A stretch of DNA of 64,000 bases from UBA7328 sp965247965 (GTDB lineage: Bacteria; Bacteroidota; Bacteroidia; Chitinophagales; Saprospiraceae). The stretch covers positions 4,650,001 through 4,714,000 of the forward strand of contig OZ252053.1 of assembly GCA_965247965.1 (NCBI GenBank), given 5' to 3'. Numbering within the stretch: position 1 is the first letter of the stretch; every line of letters starts with the position of its first letter. A program made the position numbers and the translations under genes. Positions 18,077 to 26,975 of the stretch are shown here, one piece after another. A model generated the notes under the pieces. That model saw nothing but the letters and a program-made list of their open reading frames with translations, did not search any database and was not told the origin of the DNA.

Positions 18077-19787
18077 GTGAAGACCCTCCTTCAGCTTTGC
18101 CATAAACTCCTCTCCAACCTCCTTCGAAATATCCTCCATAACCATAACCGTCTGCAGGTTTGGAAATACCTTCAATTGCCTTCACATCAGATGTTCCCAT
18201 AAATACCACATTGGACGAAATGACAGGTGATGTTCCGCTGCTTTCGACATATAATTTACTCGATACTGGTGAAGAAGTTCCAATAGCAACGTCCCCGTCA
18301 TTTTCGAGCGATAAATAGTGTCCTTGGTTAAAAAGTTTAACAGAACCGGCAGGGCCTACTGTTTTACCGAAAACGAAATCATCGAATAATGTTTGAACAA
18401 ATCCCTTTTGGTTTCCATTTTTGTAGAAACTCACTATTGTGTTATCGATACTTTCAAAGCGTGCAGCTTCTGTGCTTTGTGAATTAACATGAAATTGAGT
18501 CGCCGGGCTTATGCCAATTCCTACTTTTGCATTTAACTCCAGACGATCATTATCGAATTCTCCATAGATTAGTGGCGAGGTAGATGCGGAGTTTTCGATA
18601 ATAAGTTTGTTGCTGCCACTATAAGCCTGTCCTGCCTGGTTGCCAATAAAGACATTGGATGATCCCGAAGTAGTTGATGGCCCTGCGAGAGCGCCGATAT
18701 AAGTGTTTTTATCACCCGAAGAATGGCTTGCACCTGCGCCATTCCCAATGAAAACATTTGATGTTCCGCTTTGCAGGTTCAATCCTGCATCTTTTCCATA
18801 AAAAGTATTGCCATTACCGGTGTTGAATGCAGAACCCGCTCCACCGCCGACAAATGTGTTGTCATTATTATTGAAAAATTGTATGCTTTTTTGGTCTATG
18901 CCCAGTATCTGATTATTATCGACAGTGAAACCGACAATATCTGATAACCCGTTTTCGAGAAGTTCGACTTTTGTATCACCGTCACCATCGATGAGCATCG
19001 ATCCAGAAGAGGACGAGGGCAATTTAACACCATTTCCACTACTGATATACAGACTATCATTCGAAATAGCGAGTGTCTGCGACTCATTGGAAGGATCGAC
19101 ATCTGCATCGGTGCCTCCGGTCGGTATGCTCACCTTATTACCATCGGAAATGGACAATTCATTTGTATTGGCATCAAAGGAAAGAGTCTGAAGTTCGTTC
19201 GAAGGGTCGGCATCAGCGTCCGTACCGCCTGTCGGAATCGTAATTGCGTTGCCGCCTGAAATGCTCAAAGAATTATTCTGACTATTAAATGAAAGCAGTT
19301 GTATTTCATTCTGTGGATCAGCGTCATCATCATCCTTATCTGCAACAGTTTGCGCGTGTACTGCGTATGGAACAGAATGGAATTCGGTAGTACCCAATTC
19401 TACAAATTGCCCATTTCCTTCGATATCTATCTGGATAATCAAGACCAGGTCTTTCTTTCTCCAATCGAGAGTGTTAAAATTTCCGGATATAGGGTTGCCA
19501 TCGCCGATAGATACCGCAAATGTACCTGTGGACGAAGCATCGGTTTTGTGCATTTCAGAATACATTACCTGGTTAGCCGGGTCGTCCACTATTGCAAAGC
19601 GGAGCCGGATCTCGGTATTTTTTATAACATCACCGTTTTGGTCAAATGCTACGCCTTGGTATATGAATCCAGGCATAGTCTGAGCATTGATAAAAGTGAA
19701 TTGGCCAATGATTAAAATGATGAGTAGTAAAATTTTACGTTTCATATTTGATTTGTTTGCATGTCAACTACAGTTTTGTTGTGATTA

Positions 19788-19795
19788 CAAAATTA
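19788..19795 (-). promoter_or_regulatory. Candidate promoter (TAnnTTTG) of the split fibre-like gene
   Basis: TAATTTTG on the minus strand, 43 bp upstream of the ATG at 19745, is followed by taatcacaacaaaac. This nearly repeats the leader downstream of the promoter at 15963-15970. Confidence 0.5.
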
Positions 19796-20631
19796 TCTCC
19801 ATCCAGATTAATTCCATTTCTGGAATCGGTCAACTTCTTTCTCTAATCGGACATAAATGGATTGGACATTGATTATCAATGGTTTATGATGTTATTTTTA
19901 AAGTGTTTATCAACTAAAGCAGCTGAATATTGGTAAAAGCGCATATCTTACCATTATGATTCGCTGCTTGATTTCATTGGTAATCTTGTTTGCTTTTGGT
20001 ATTGATTTATATCCTCAGTCGCGGATTCTTGATAGTCTGAAAAATGAATTGGTCGAAGCAAAGAGAGATTCGAATTATGTAAAGACCCTAATAGAGTTGT
20101 CCATTCAGTCACGATCCGTAAATGCGATGGAGGCAGGCAAATATGCAAATCAGGCCATTGAGCTTGCTGAGGAGATAAGGTTTGAAAGAGGGCTTATGGT
20201 GGCTTATTACCATAAAGGCGTCAGTGAGTTCATTCTCGAAAATTATGAATCAGTTCACGATCCACTTTCCAGATGTCTTGAAATTAGCCACAGAAGGAAA
20301 GATTTACAGGTACAATTTTTTGTGAACAATGTGCTCGGCATAACGTACAACAAAATTGGGCACGCCACCCAAGCAATTGATGCGCTATATTCATCCGCTG
20401 CCCTTGCCCTTGAACTCGGAGATTCTTTAAACTACGCCATCGCTCTAAATAATATCGGAGAAATACATTTTGAGCGAAAAGATAACTCAATGGCCGTTCA
20501 ACTTTTTGAAGAATCCTGATTCTTTGAAATCGGCTCACAATTATTTTACAAACGCTCGTAGAACAGCTAATGAATTGGGCGAAGAGTTTATGATCGCCGT
20601 TTCAAATATTAATGTTGGTCATGCAAAATTA

Positions 20632-20797
20632 CTAGTGCTCAGTCAAGATGAATTTTGGAATTAAATGCGACGTTATTTTTTGTCTGATCAAGGCGCAAAA
20701 ACTGCGCATAGTAAGACTACGCAAGGCTTTTTGCAACGATGAGCAGGCGAAAAAGAACAAGCAGGTAGTTCTAATATTTGTCTTGACTGAGCACTAG
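20632..20797. mobile_element. Small palindromic insertion element, about 165 bp
   Basis: Perfect 17-bp terminal inverted repeats: ctagtgctcagtcaaga (20632-20648) and tcttgactgagcactag (20781-20797). Codons flanking it (GCA AAA TTA before, GAA GGC CGT after) join in frame when about 162-165 bp are removed, so it inserted into the HTCS gene, probably at a CTA or TA site. The interior contains partly complementary stretches (gcgcaaaaactgcgcatag and ctacgcaaggctttttgc) that could fold. It encodes no protein and places an in-frame TAA in the host gene. This is likely a MITE or REP-like element. Confidence 0.75.
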
Positions 20798-22492
20798 AAG
20801 GCCGTTTGTCAAGCGCAGAACAACATTTGATCGAAGGATTAAACATTGCCGAGGACAATAATTTTGTGGAGCAATTGGAAAAAGCCTACTTGTTTCTGTC
20901 CCAATTGTACGAAAGTAGAAATCAACCTTTGAAGTCGCTTCAGTATTACAAACTTCATAAGAATCTAAGTGATAGTTTGTACAATGCCAACTTTAGCAAA
21001 CAATTGACCGACGCAAATGTGAGATTCGACACCGAACGCAAAGAGGCCGAAATCACCCGTCAGCAATTACTCATCGAACGACAAACAAACACCCGTAATC
21101 TAATAATTGGAGGATCTTTGGGAGGACTCGTTCTGATGAGTTCTCTGTTCTTCGCTGTCTTTCAACGCAATAAGCGTAGACGTAGGGAAACCGAACTGGC
21201 CCTATCACTCGAAAAACAAAGAGCAAACGATATCGAGGAACTATCAAAAGCCAAAACGGACTTATTTAACAATATATCACATGAGCTTCGCACTCCGCTC
21301 ACCATGATCATCGGGCCGCTACAAGAGGCCGAAAAGAAAATCCAAAATGTACATTTGAAAAGTGATGTAGGCCTTGCGCTCAAAAACAGCAAAAGGCTTA
21401 CTGGCTTAGTCACTGAAATTCTCGATCTCTCCAAATTAGATGCGGGTAAATTGGAAAAGGAAATAAGCGAAATCCGATTGGTAGCTTTTCTAAAAAGAGT
21501 TTTTTATGCGTTTGCCTCTCTTGCAGATAGTCGGCAAATCGTGCTCAGAGATAATCTTATGGCTATAAAGTCCCACTACGGGAAGCTGGATAAGTTAATA
21601 ATCAAAACAGACGTCATCAAGTTGGAAAAAATATTGAATAACTTAATTTCCAACGCCATAAAATTCTCAGAATCAGGTAGTTGCGTAGAATTGGTGCTGG
21701 ATGAAAACCAATTACATAAAAATATATTATCAGTCTCTGTCAAAGACGACGGCGAAGGCATAGCATCTGAAGAACAGAGTAAAATTTTCGATCGATATTA
21801 CCAATCTGCAAGCGCCAAATCTCCTTCGGGTACAGGAATAGGTCTGGCCTTAGTCAAAGAACTTTGTCAATTTTTAAATGGTGATGTTGGCATTGAGGGT
21901 AATCCGGGAGGTGGAAGTATTTTTTCGTTTTATCTCCCAATAGAAAAATCTTTTGTAGATAGTACAGCAACAGAAACTGCGTCAGAGAATCTCACTCAAC
22001 ATACCCTCGCACCGATTTTGTTCAGAGGCAATAAACCCGAACTTCTAATCGTAGAAGATGATCTTCAAATGGCTCGATACCTCAAAAATCTCCTTTCCGA
22101 TTTCTACGAGTGCACGGTAGTATACAATGGAAAACAAGCGCTTGACATCTTGGATAAGAAAGAATTTGATCTCATCAGTTCTGATGTAATGATGCCAGAA
22201 ATGGATGGTTTTGAGTTCAGAACCGAATTATACAAGTCCGAAAAACAAAAAATACCCCATTTATTATGTTGACAGCAAGGATATTGGAAGAAGATCGGTT
22301 GAAAGCATTTAAACTTGGGATTGACGACTATATAACAAAGCCGTTTAGCGCTGACGAATTAAAAGCGCGCATCTACAATCTCATCAAAAATAAAATTAGC
22401 CGGTCGGAAGAAAAGGAAATATCTTTTGAGGGGGTGTATCCCAGTTTTTCGCAAAAATGGTTAAATTAGCATAAACCAAAATACATTCAAAA

Positions 22493-22681
22493 ATGGACAA
22501 GGCTAAATTACTGAACCAGTTTAGCCAACTTTTGGATGAGATAGAACTTAAAGAGAAAACCGCAGAAAGCTTTTATGAATTTGAAACCAAATCGGTGGAG
22601 CTTCTTAAAGAATTAAGTCGCAATGTGATAGAACAGACCATAGGAGAAGCCGATGAAGATTATCGTAAAAAAAAAGCATAA
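22493..22681 (+). CDS. ISKra4-type transposase, N-terminal frame
   Basis: A 62-aa frame beginning MDKAKLLNQFSQLLDEIEL, rich in charged helices, ending DYRKKKA at a run of nine A residues (22666-22674) followed by a stop. A -1 slip on the run gives KSIIGYYGKLELDN and continues into the main transposase frame without another stop. The other IS copy has the same run length and the same frame arrangement, so the short frame and slippage are probably normal for this element. Confidence 0.7.
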   Translation: MDKAKLLNQFSQLLDEIELKEKTAESFYEFETKSVELLKELSRNVIEQTIGEADEDYRKKKA

Positions 22682-22758
22682 TAGGCTATTACGGAAAACT
22701 TGAACTGGACAACTCACATCGATTTGTAAAAGAGGTCAAAGGAGTAAAACTGAGTCCG

Positions 22759-23688
22759 ATGCTGAAGGATATCACAGCATATGTAGGGCAAAGTGAATGC
22801 TACCAATCGAGTAGTGAATTACTAAAAAAGACGATGCAACTTGATGTGAGCGACAACAGCATACACAGAGTATGTCAAAGTCTTGGAGAGGAGGGTGAAA
22901 AATGGCTGGAGGAGCAAAGAGAAGATGTACAAAGTAAGCCCAAAGCGGAGTCCGATGAGGTAGTATATGCACATGCAGATGGAGGGATGGTGTTGACCAG
23001 ACCGAGTGATTGGAAAGAAGTAAAAGTAGGAAGGGTTTATAAAGGTAAAGAAGTACTTAAACTGAGCGATACCAGGAGTTTTATCAAAGAATCGTGGTAT
23101 TGTTTTCATTTAGGTGGGCATGAAGAATTTGAACGAAAGATGTCAGAATATCTGGATACCTACGAAGATCTAAAAGACAGGTTGGTCATAATAATAGACG
23201 GAGCGAAATGGTTGGGAGATTGGTTTAGCTCAGAATATCCAGAGGCTTTGCAAATACTGGATTATTATCATGCCTTAGAACATTTTTCAGACTTTTCAAA
23301 AGTAGCGATACATAGAAAAGAAAAGAGAAAAGAGTGGTTAGACACCATAAGGGAAACACTATTGAAAAAGGGAGGACAAGCTGCCTTAAAAATGGTGGAG
23401 AACATAGAATGTAAAACAGAAAAGAAAAAAGAAAAGAAAGAGAAATTATTGGTCTATTTAAACAACAACATCCACAGGATGGAATATCCAAAATATAGAG
23501 AAAAAGGGCTACAAATTGGAAGTGGTGCCATAGAAGCAGCCCATAGAACATTGGTGCAAAAGCGCTGTAAATTGTCAGGACAAAGATGGACTCCAAAAGG
23601 AGTTACAAACGTAATCAGTCTCAGAAATTTGAGAATGAACAATCAATGGGACAGACTCTCTGAGTTCCTTGGGAAAAAAGCTGCTTAA
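22759..23688 (+). CDS. ISKra4-type transposase, main frame, copy 1
   Basis: The frame is open from the A-run at about 22673 although the first ATG is at 22759. The fused product would be about 400 aa. Catalytic residues of the DDE type are visible: D in YAHADGGMVLT, D in IIIDGAKWLGDWF with the following ILDYYHALEHF motif, and E in IGSGAIEAAHRTLVQKR. The ending SGQRWTPKGVTNVISLR-type segment with an arginine-rich stretch is typical of the ISKra4/UPF0236 group. The frame is intact, so this copy may be the active one, provided frameshifting supplies the N-terminus. Confidence 0.85.
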   Translation: MLKDITAYVGQSECYQSSSELLKKTMQLDVSDNSIHRVCQSLGEEGEKWLEEQREDVQSKPKAESDEVVYAHADGGMVLTRPSDWKEVKVGRVYKGKEVLKLSDTRSFIKESWYCFHLGGHEEFERKMSEYLDTYEDLKDRLVIIIDGAKWLGDWFSSEYPEALQILDYYHALEHFSDFSKVAIHRKEKRKEWLDTIRETLLKKGGQAALKMVENIECKTEKKKEKKEKLLVYLNNNIHRMEYPKYREKGLQIGSGAIEAAHRTLVQKRCKLSGQRWTPKGVTNVISLRNLRMNNQWDRLSEFLGKKAA

Positions 23689-24122
23689 ACGAAAAAATGG
23701 GATACACCCTTTTGAGGAGTCCATTTTGCAAAATGCCCAGAACGTGATAATGGATCATATCGATGAACCAGAATATAAGGTAGAACACCTGGCAAAAGAG
23801 CTTTCTTACAGCAGCCGTCAATTGGGTAGAATAATGAAGAAAGCAACAGGTTTATCGCCGGTCGAATTCATTCTCGAACTGCGATTGCAAAAGGCTTATC
23901 GAATCATTCAAGAGCGCAAATTCAGTACTATTAATGAAGTGCGCTATGAGGTTGGAATAGAAAGTCCGTCCTATTTTACAACCAAATTTAAGGAGCGTTT
24001 TGGAATAAATCCAAGCGAAATCGCTTCGTCTTTATGAAAACTGAACTATAGAAAATATCGCTTTCTCAATCCCATTCTCGGAGATTCTTCCTAACTTGCC
24101 GACTTAAACAAAACAATAAGCT

Positions 24123-24557
24123 ATGGAAAATGCACCCAATTGGGTTTCTATTGTTGTTGCTGCCATTATCCCTATGATCATGGGGGCTATCTGGTATAAC
24201 CCAAAACTTTTTGGGAAGGCCTGGATGGAAGGCATTGGCATGACAGAAGAAAAAATGAAAAGCGCTAATATGGGACTTACATATGGTCTCGCATTGGTCA
24301 TGTCTGCTTTGATTGCTTTCTTCCTTCTTAATTTTAACAATGGTATCGGGCAAGAAGGAGAATTTGACACCTTTGGACATGGTGTTGCTCACGGTATTGT
24401 GCTTACCTTATTTTTGGTGATGCCAGTTCTATTGACTAAGAAATTATTCGAACAAAGTTCCTGGAAGAACTTATGGATTAATCTTGGCTATTGGGCTATC
24501 TCCTTTGCACTAATGGGAGGAGTCGTAGATGCTATGAATCATTGGACTTGGCCTTGA
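24123..24557 (+). CDS. DUF1761 family membrane protein
   Basis: A 144-aa protein with four predicted helices. The DUF1761 pattern is clear: VAAIIPMIMGAIWYNPKLFGKAW near the N-terminus, then a short soluble segment with the TEEKM motif, TYGLALVMSALIAFFLL, a GHGVAHGIVLTLF helix, and a final helix with GYWAISFALMGGVVDAM. The function of the family is unknown; it sits in the cytoplasmic membrane. It begins 85 bp after the HTCS pseudogene in the same direction and is followed by a terminator, so it may be expressed alone. Confidence 0.85.
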   Translation: MENAPNWVSIVVAAIIPMIMGAIWYNPKLFGKAWMEGIGMTEEKMKSANMGLTYGLALVMSALIAFFLLNFNNGIGQEGEFDTFGHGVAHGIVLTLFLVMPVLLTKKLFEQSSWKNLWINLGYWAISFALMGGVVDAMNHWTWP

Positions 24558-24580
24558 TAAAACATTGAAAGTTTTGATAA

Positions 24581-24617
24581 AAGGAGCAAGGAGGTTTTCT
24601 TCTTTGCTCTTTTTTTT
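24581..24617 (+). terminator. Intrinsic terminator after the DUF1761 gene
   Basis: An imperfect hairpin (gagcaag...ctttgctc) is followed by a run of eight T residues, 23 bp past the stop at 24557. The remainder of the space to 24777 is GC-rich with no coding signal. Confidence 0.65.
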
Positions 24618-24777
24618 ATGCTCGACTTGAACAGTGCAACCCATAGCCCCTGTTTCTCAGTTTCTCTCCGAAACCGGGGTACGCATTAAACCAATTGTTG
24701 GGGAATAAGGAGTTAAATTTGCTCTGCTGTCTCCCCAGTTTTTCCGACCTTGGGCGGAACGCTGGGGCCGGGGGGAA

Positions 24778-25539
24778 TTAAAAGCCTTGGAAAACATACC
24801 TTATCACCAAACGAATACCTACGTACAGCACGAGAACTGAAGTCATTCTGCGTACCACTCTTGGATTAAATACATGAATACCCATTCTTGTTCCGATTTG
24901 CCCGCCTGCAATTACTGAAGCCAGCAGCCAAAACAACATTTTGATATTAATATCTGCCAAAGCAATGTGCTGAAATTGACCTAATAATCCAGCAATAGAA
25001 TTGACCAAAATAAAAAATGCCGTAGTGGCCGAAATAACCTTAGCGCGATCCCAATTCATCAAGTGCAATGCGGGTGAAAGAAATATACCGCCGCCAATGC
25101 CTACCAAACCCGCTAAAAAACCGATTCCCCCTCCTAGGGCAGAATTCTTGAAAAATATTCGAGGTTTTTGATATTTGGGGTCCTCAGGACTACTTTGTTT
25201 TCTAAACCATATGGCCAGGGCAGCGGCGATTAGCGTCAGGCCGAGGGCAATGAAAAAAGTCCGCTCAGATATCCTTAAATACCCACCTAAAAAAGCTGCG
25301 GGCACCGATAAAATAACCAGCGGCAGTATTTTTTTCCATCGAATATGGCCATTTTTCCAAAACAGATAAACACTTCCGGATACGACAGCAATGTTGCATA
25401 AAAGCGCAATAACTCTTAGCATCCTAAACTCTATACTAAATAAGGCCAAAATAGCGAGGTAACTGCTGCCGCCCCCAAATCCCACTGAGGAATAAAGTAA
25501 GGCGATAGCGATAAATATAGGTATCAGCTCATAATGCAT
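24778..25539 (-). CDS. TSUP (TauE/SafE) family anion exporter-like membrane protein
   Basis: A 253-aa protein with about eight hydrophobic helices in the two-repeat TSUP pattern. Repeat 1 holds YSSVGFGGGSSYLAILALF and repeat 2 FLAGLVGIGGGIFLSPALHLM; the two G-x-GGG motifs mark the family. Members move sulfite, sulfoacetate or organosulfonates across the inner membrane. The gene begins 13 bp after the XdhC gene ends, so both are probably one transcript. A link with molybdoenzymes that release sulfite is possible but unproven. Confidence 0.88.
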   Translation of the reverse strand: MHYELIPIFIAIALLYSSVGFGGGSSYLAILALFSIEFRMLRVIALLCNIAVVSGSVYLFWKNGHIRWKKILPLVILSVPAAFLGGYLRISERTFFIALGLTLIAAALAIWFRKQSSPEDPKYQKPRIFFKNSALGGGIGFLAGLVGIGGGIFLSPALHLMNWDRAKVISATTAFFILVNSIAGLLGQFQHIALADINIKMLFWLLASVIAGGQIGTRMGIHVFNPRVVRRMTSVLVLYVGIRLVIRYVFQGF

Positions 25540-25552
25540 TGAATATCAGGTG

Positions 25553-26665
25553 TTAGTCTCTTTCGTGGATGGGGCCTTTTCTCTCCTTTAATGGTTTTCC
25601 TTCTCGCTTTCTCATGGTGGCTATGATCTCTGCGACTATAGACAATGCAATTTCCTCCGGGCTTTCAGCTCCTATATCCAGGCCCGTAGGTGCGAATAAA
25701 TTTACAGCGGCATTCAGGTCAATATCAGGATCATTTTTTCTGAGCGTATCTTCAATTTTTTTCATTCGTTTTTTTGGGCCAAGCAAACCGAGGTAGGATA
25801 TTTCTTTTTTCAAAAAATGATGAATCAACCCGAAATCAGTTTCGAAATCATGTGACATCAAAATCACCGCCGTATGATCGTCCAATTCTATTCTAGTTGC
25901 TTCGTCAAAAGTGCATACCGATTTAGCATTTTGAAATACGTGTTTGCTCAACTTTCTCATTTTTCCTGCTACGTGGATTTCCCATCCGAGTTCATGGGCA
26001 ATGCTGACAATAGAGTTGACATCATAGTTATCTCCTATACAGATTAATTTGACCTTTGGGTGAATTACCTCCATCAAAAGTTCCAGGTACCCGTCATTTT
26101 TATATCTGAATTTAACTGCCTTCGATTTTCTTCTCTTCTTTAATTCATTAGAAAGTAATTTTAGATTTTCGAGCGGTTCGTCAAGTTCTTTTGCAAGTAT
26201 TTTGTAATCATTTTCGGTATAAATTTTTCCGAGGTTTTTCTCGCCCGCTTCCGAACTACCGATGATTTGAAACAAAACGGAACAATCGCGACTATACTTG
26301 ATTTTGATCAATTGCTCTACCGGATTATTGGAGTCTTTTCGATCGATAGGTGTGAACATTACGTCTATCCGGCCATTGCATCCAAGGCCTACACCTATCT
26401 GATGTGAATCGTCATCCATCGTATCGTAGATGACCACCGAACTTTCATTTTTAGAAATGGCCATTTGTGCCCTTTTCAAAGCATCACCTTCAAGGCATCC
26501 ACCGCTTATTCCGCCAACCCATTCACCATTATCACTGACATACATACGCGCTCCGATTCGGCGGTAGGATGACTCTTCTACGCGCACTACTGTGCCCAAA
26601 GCGGCTTTTTCCTTTTCCCAATTTGTATTTTGGTAGCGTTCTATTATTTTTTCTATTTCCTTCAT
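25553..26665 (-). CDS. XdhC/CoxI family protein
   Basis: A 370-aa protein with the XdhC N-terminal domain (ERYQNTNWEKEKAALGTVVRVEESSYRRIGARM, with the following GGISGGCLEGDALKRA and VGLGCNGRIDV motifs) and a C-terminal Rossmann-like domain (VKLICIGDNYDVNSIVSIA and LLGPKKRMKKIEDTL). XdhC binds the molybdenum cofactor and helps insert or sulfurate it in xanthine-dehydrogenase-type enzymes. No such enzyme gene is in the window. The divergently placed molybdenum-cofactor operon 310 bp away supports this role. Confidence 0.9.
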   Translation of the reverse strand: MKEIEKIIERYQNTNWEKEKAALGTVVRVEESSYRRIGARMYVSDNGEWVGGISGGCLEGDALKRAQMAISKNESSVVIYDTMDDDSHQIGVGLGCNGRIDVMFTPIDRKDSNNPVEQLIKIKYSRDCSVLFQIIGSSEAGEKNLGKIYTENDYKILAKELDEPLENLKLLSNELKKRRKSKAVKFRYKNDGYLELLMEVIHPKVKLICIGDNYDVNSIVSIAHELGWEIHVAGKMRKLSKHVFQNAKSVCTFDEATRIELDDHTAVILMSHDFETDFGLIHHFLKKEISYLGLLGPKKRMKKIEDTLRKNDPDIDLNAAVNLFAPTGLDIGAESPEEIALSIVAEIIATMRKREGKPLKERKGPIHERD

Positions 26666-26975
26666 TTGCCAGTTTGCCCTCCTTCACTCTTCGAGTTTCG
26701 GTGGATGAAACAGTGGGCAGTCTGCAGTTGGCAGTCTTGTGTTCTAGTTGCTGAATATTTCATCTTTATCTGCTGATGTCCTTGATGTACAGATAGAGCC
26801 AAATAAATCAAATCATAGCAGGAACAGACTGCTGACTGTCAACTGCATTGCCCGCCGCAGCTTGAAAAGCTTAGGAGGGTGAATTGCCGATTTAAAGTTG
26901 CGCAATTTAATATTTCAATATTGGTAAACAATATATAATGAAACGTGTATATTAAAAACTGCGTAAATTCATGCA
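26666..26975. other. Intergenic space with repeat-like stretches
   Basis: No gene is seen. It separates the divergent XdhC and moaA genes. It contains gcagtctgcagttggcagtc (26717-26736) and, further on, a related stretch in the other orientation (gactgctgactgtcaactgc, 26828-26847). These resemble the AGTC-x-GCAGTT units at 46459-46496 and appear to be dispersed short repeats. Confidence 0.5.

Larger units (their letters stand above)
16105..19745 (-). pseudogene. Second fibre/adhesin-like protein, split by an ISAs1 element
   Basis: The N-terminal part (18087-19745) has a signal peptide ending in FINAQ and the same N-terminal domain as the paralogue at 12233-15051. Three DADADP-type repeats follow, then YadA-head-like repeats (GNTFYGKDAGLNLQSG, NVFIGNGAGASHSSG, NVFIGNQAG) and beta-rich segments ending at GGSSPRP. 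An IS interrupts it at 16858-18076, with the 10-bp duplication gtgaagaccc. The rest continues on the other side: IAVAGVYGNALGG, INGDLEVTGS, then a C-terminal domain (DSGFSASANVCFALIK) ending at 16105. Without the IS and one duplication the frame is continuous for over 800 codons. It is secreted and probably surface exposed. Both parts show no other damage, so the insertion may be recent. Confidence 0.82.
22432..23709 (+). mobile_element. ISKra4-type insertion sequence, copy 1, 1278 bp
   Basis: The terminal repeats begin gggtgtatccca at both ends; the first 20 bases agree at 19 positions. They are flanked by the perfect 8-bp duplication ttttgagg (22424-22431 and 23710-23717). It carries a small N-terminal frame and the main transposase frame, linked by an A-run. 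It splits the HTCS gene between the receiver and AraC domains. A second copy in opposite orientation is at 47955-49226. Confidence 0.9.
19956..24037 (+). pseudogene. Hybrid two-component sensor/regulator (HTCS type), disrupted several times
   Basis: Joined pieces give a protein of about 880 aa. Order: signal peptide; TPR-like helices (about 20010-20980); a membrane helix near 21105 (IIGGSLGGLVLMSSLFF); a HisKA domain with the phosphorylated histidine in NISHELRTPLTMI; a HATPase domain with DDGEGIASEEQSKIFDRYYQ; a receiver domain (LLIVEDDLQMARYL, D in ISSDVMMPEMDGFEF); and a C-terminal AraC HTH (23730-24034). Damage: a frameshift near 20517, the palindromic insert 20632-20797 with a stop, a frameshift near 22260 between KQKIP and FIMLTARILEEDR, and an ISKra4 element at 22432-23709 between the receiver and the HTH. 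HTCS proteins sense and control polysaccharide use. This one should not give a full-length product. Confidence 0.8.

Noticed and set aside
23225..23596. Long minus-strand open frames in the ISKra4 elements
   Set aside because: They are antisense shadows of the lysine-rich transposase frame and occur at the same place in both copies.
26666..26975. A molybdenum-cofactor riboswitch before moaA
   Set aside because: No conserved structure was visible, and this class is not expected in this phylum.
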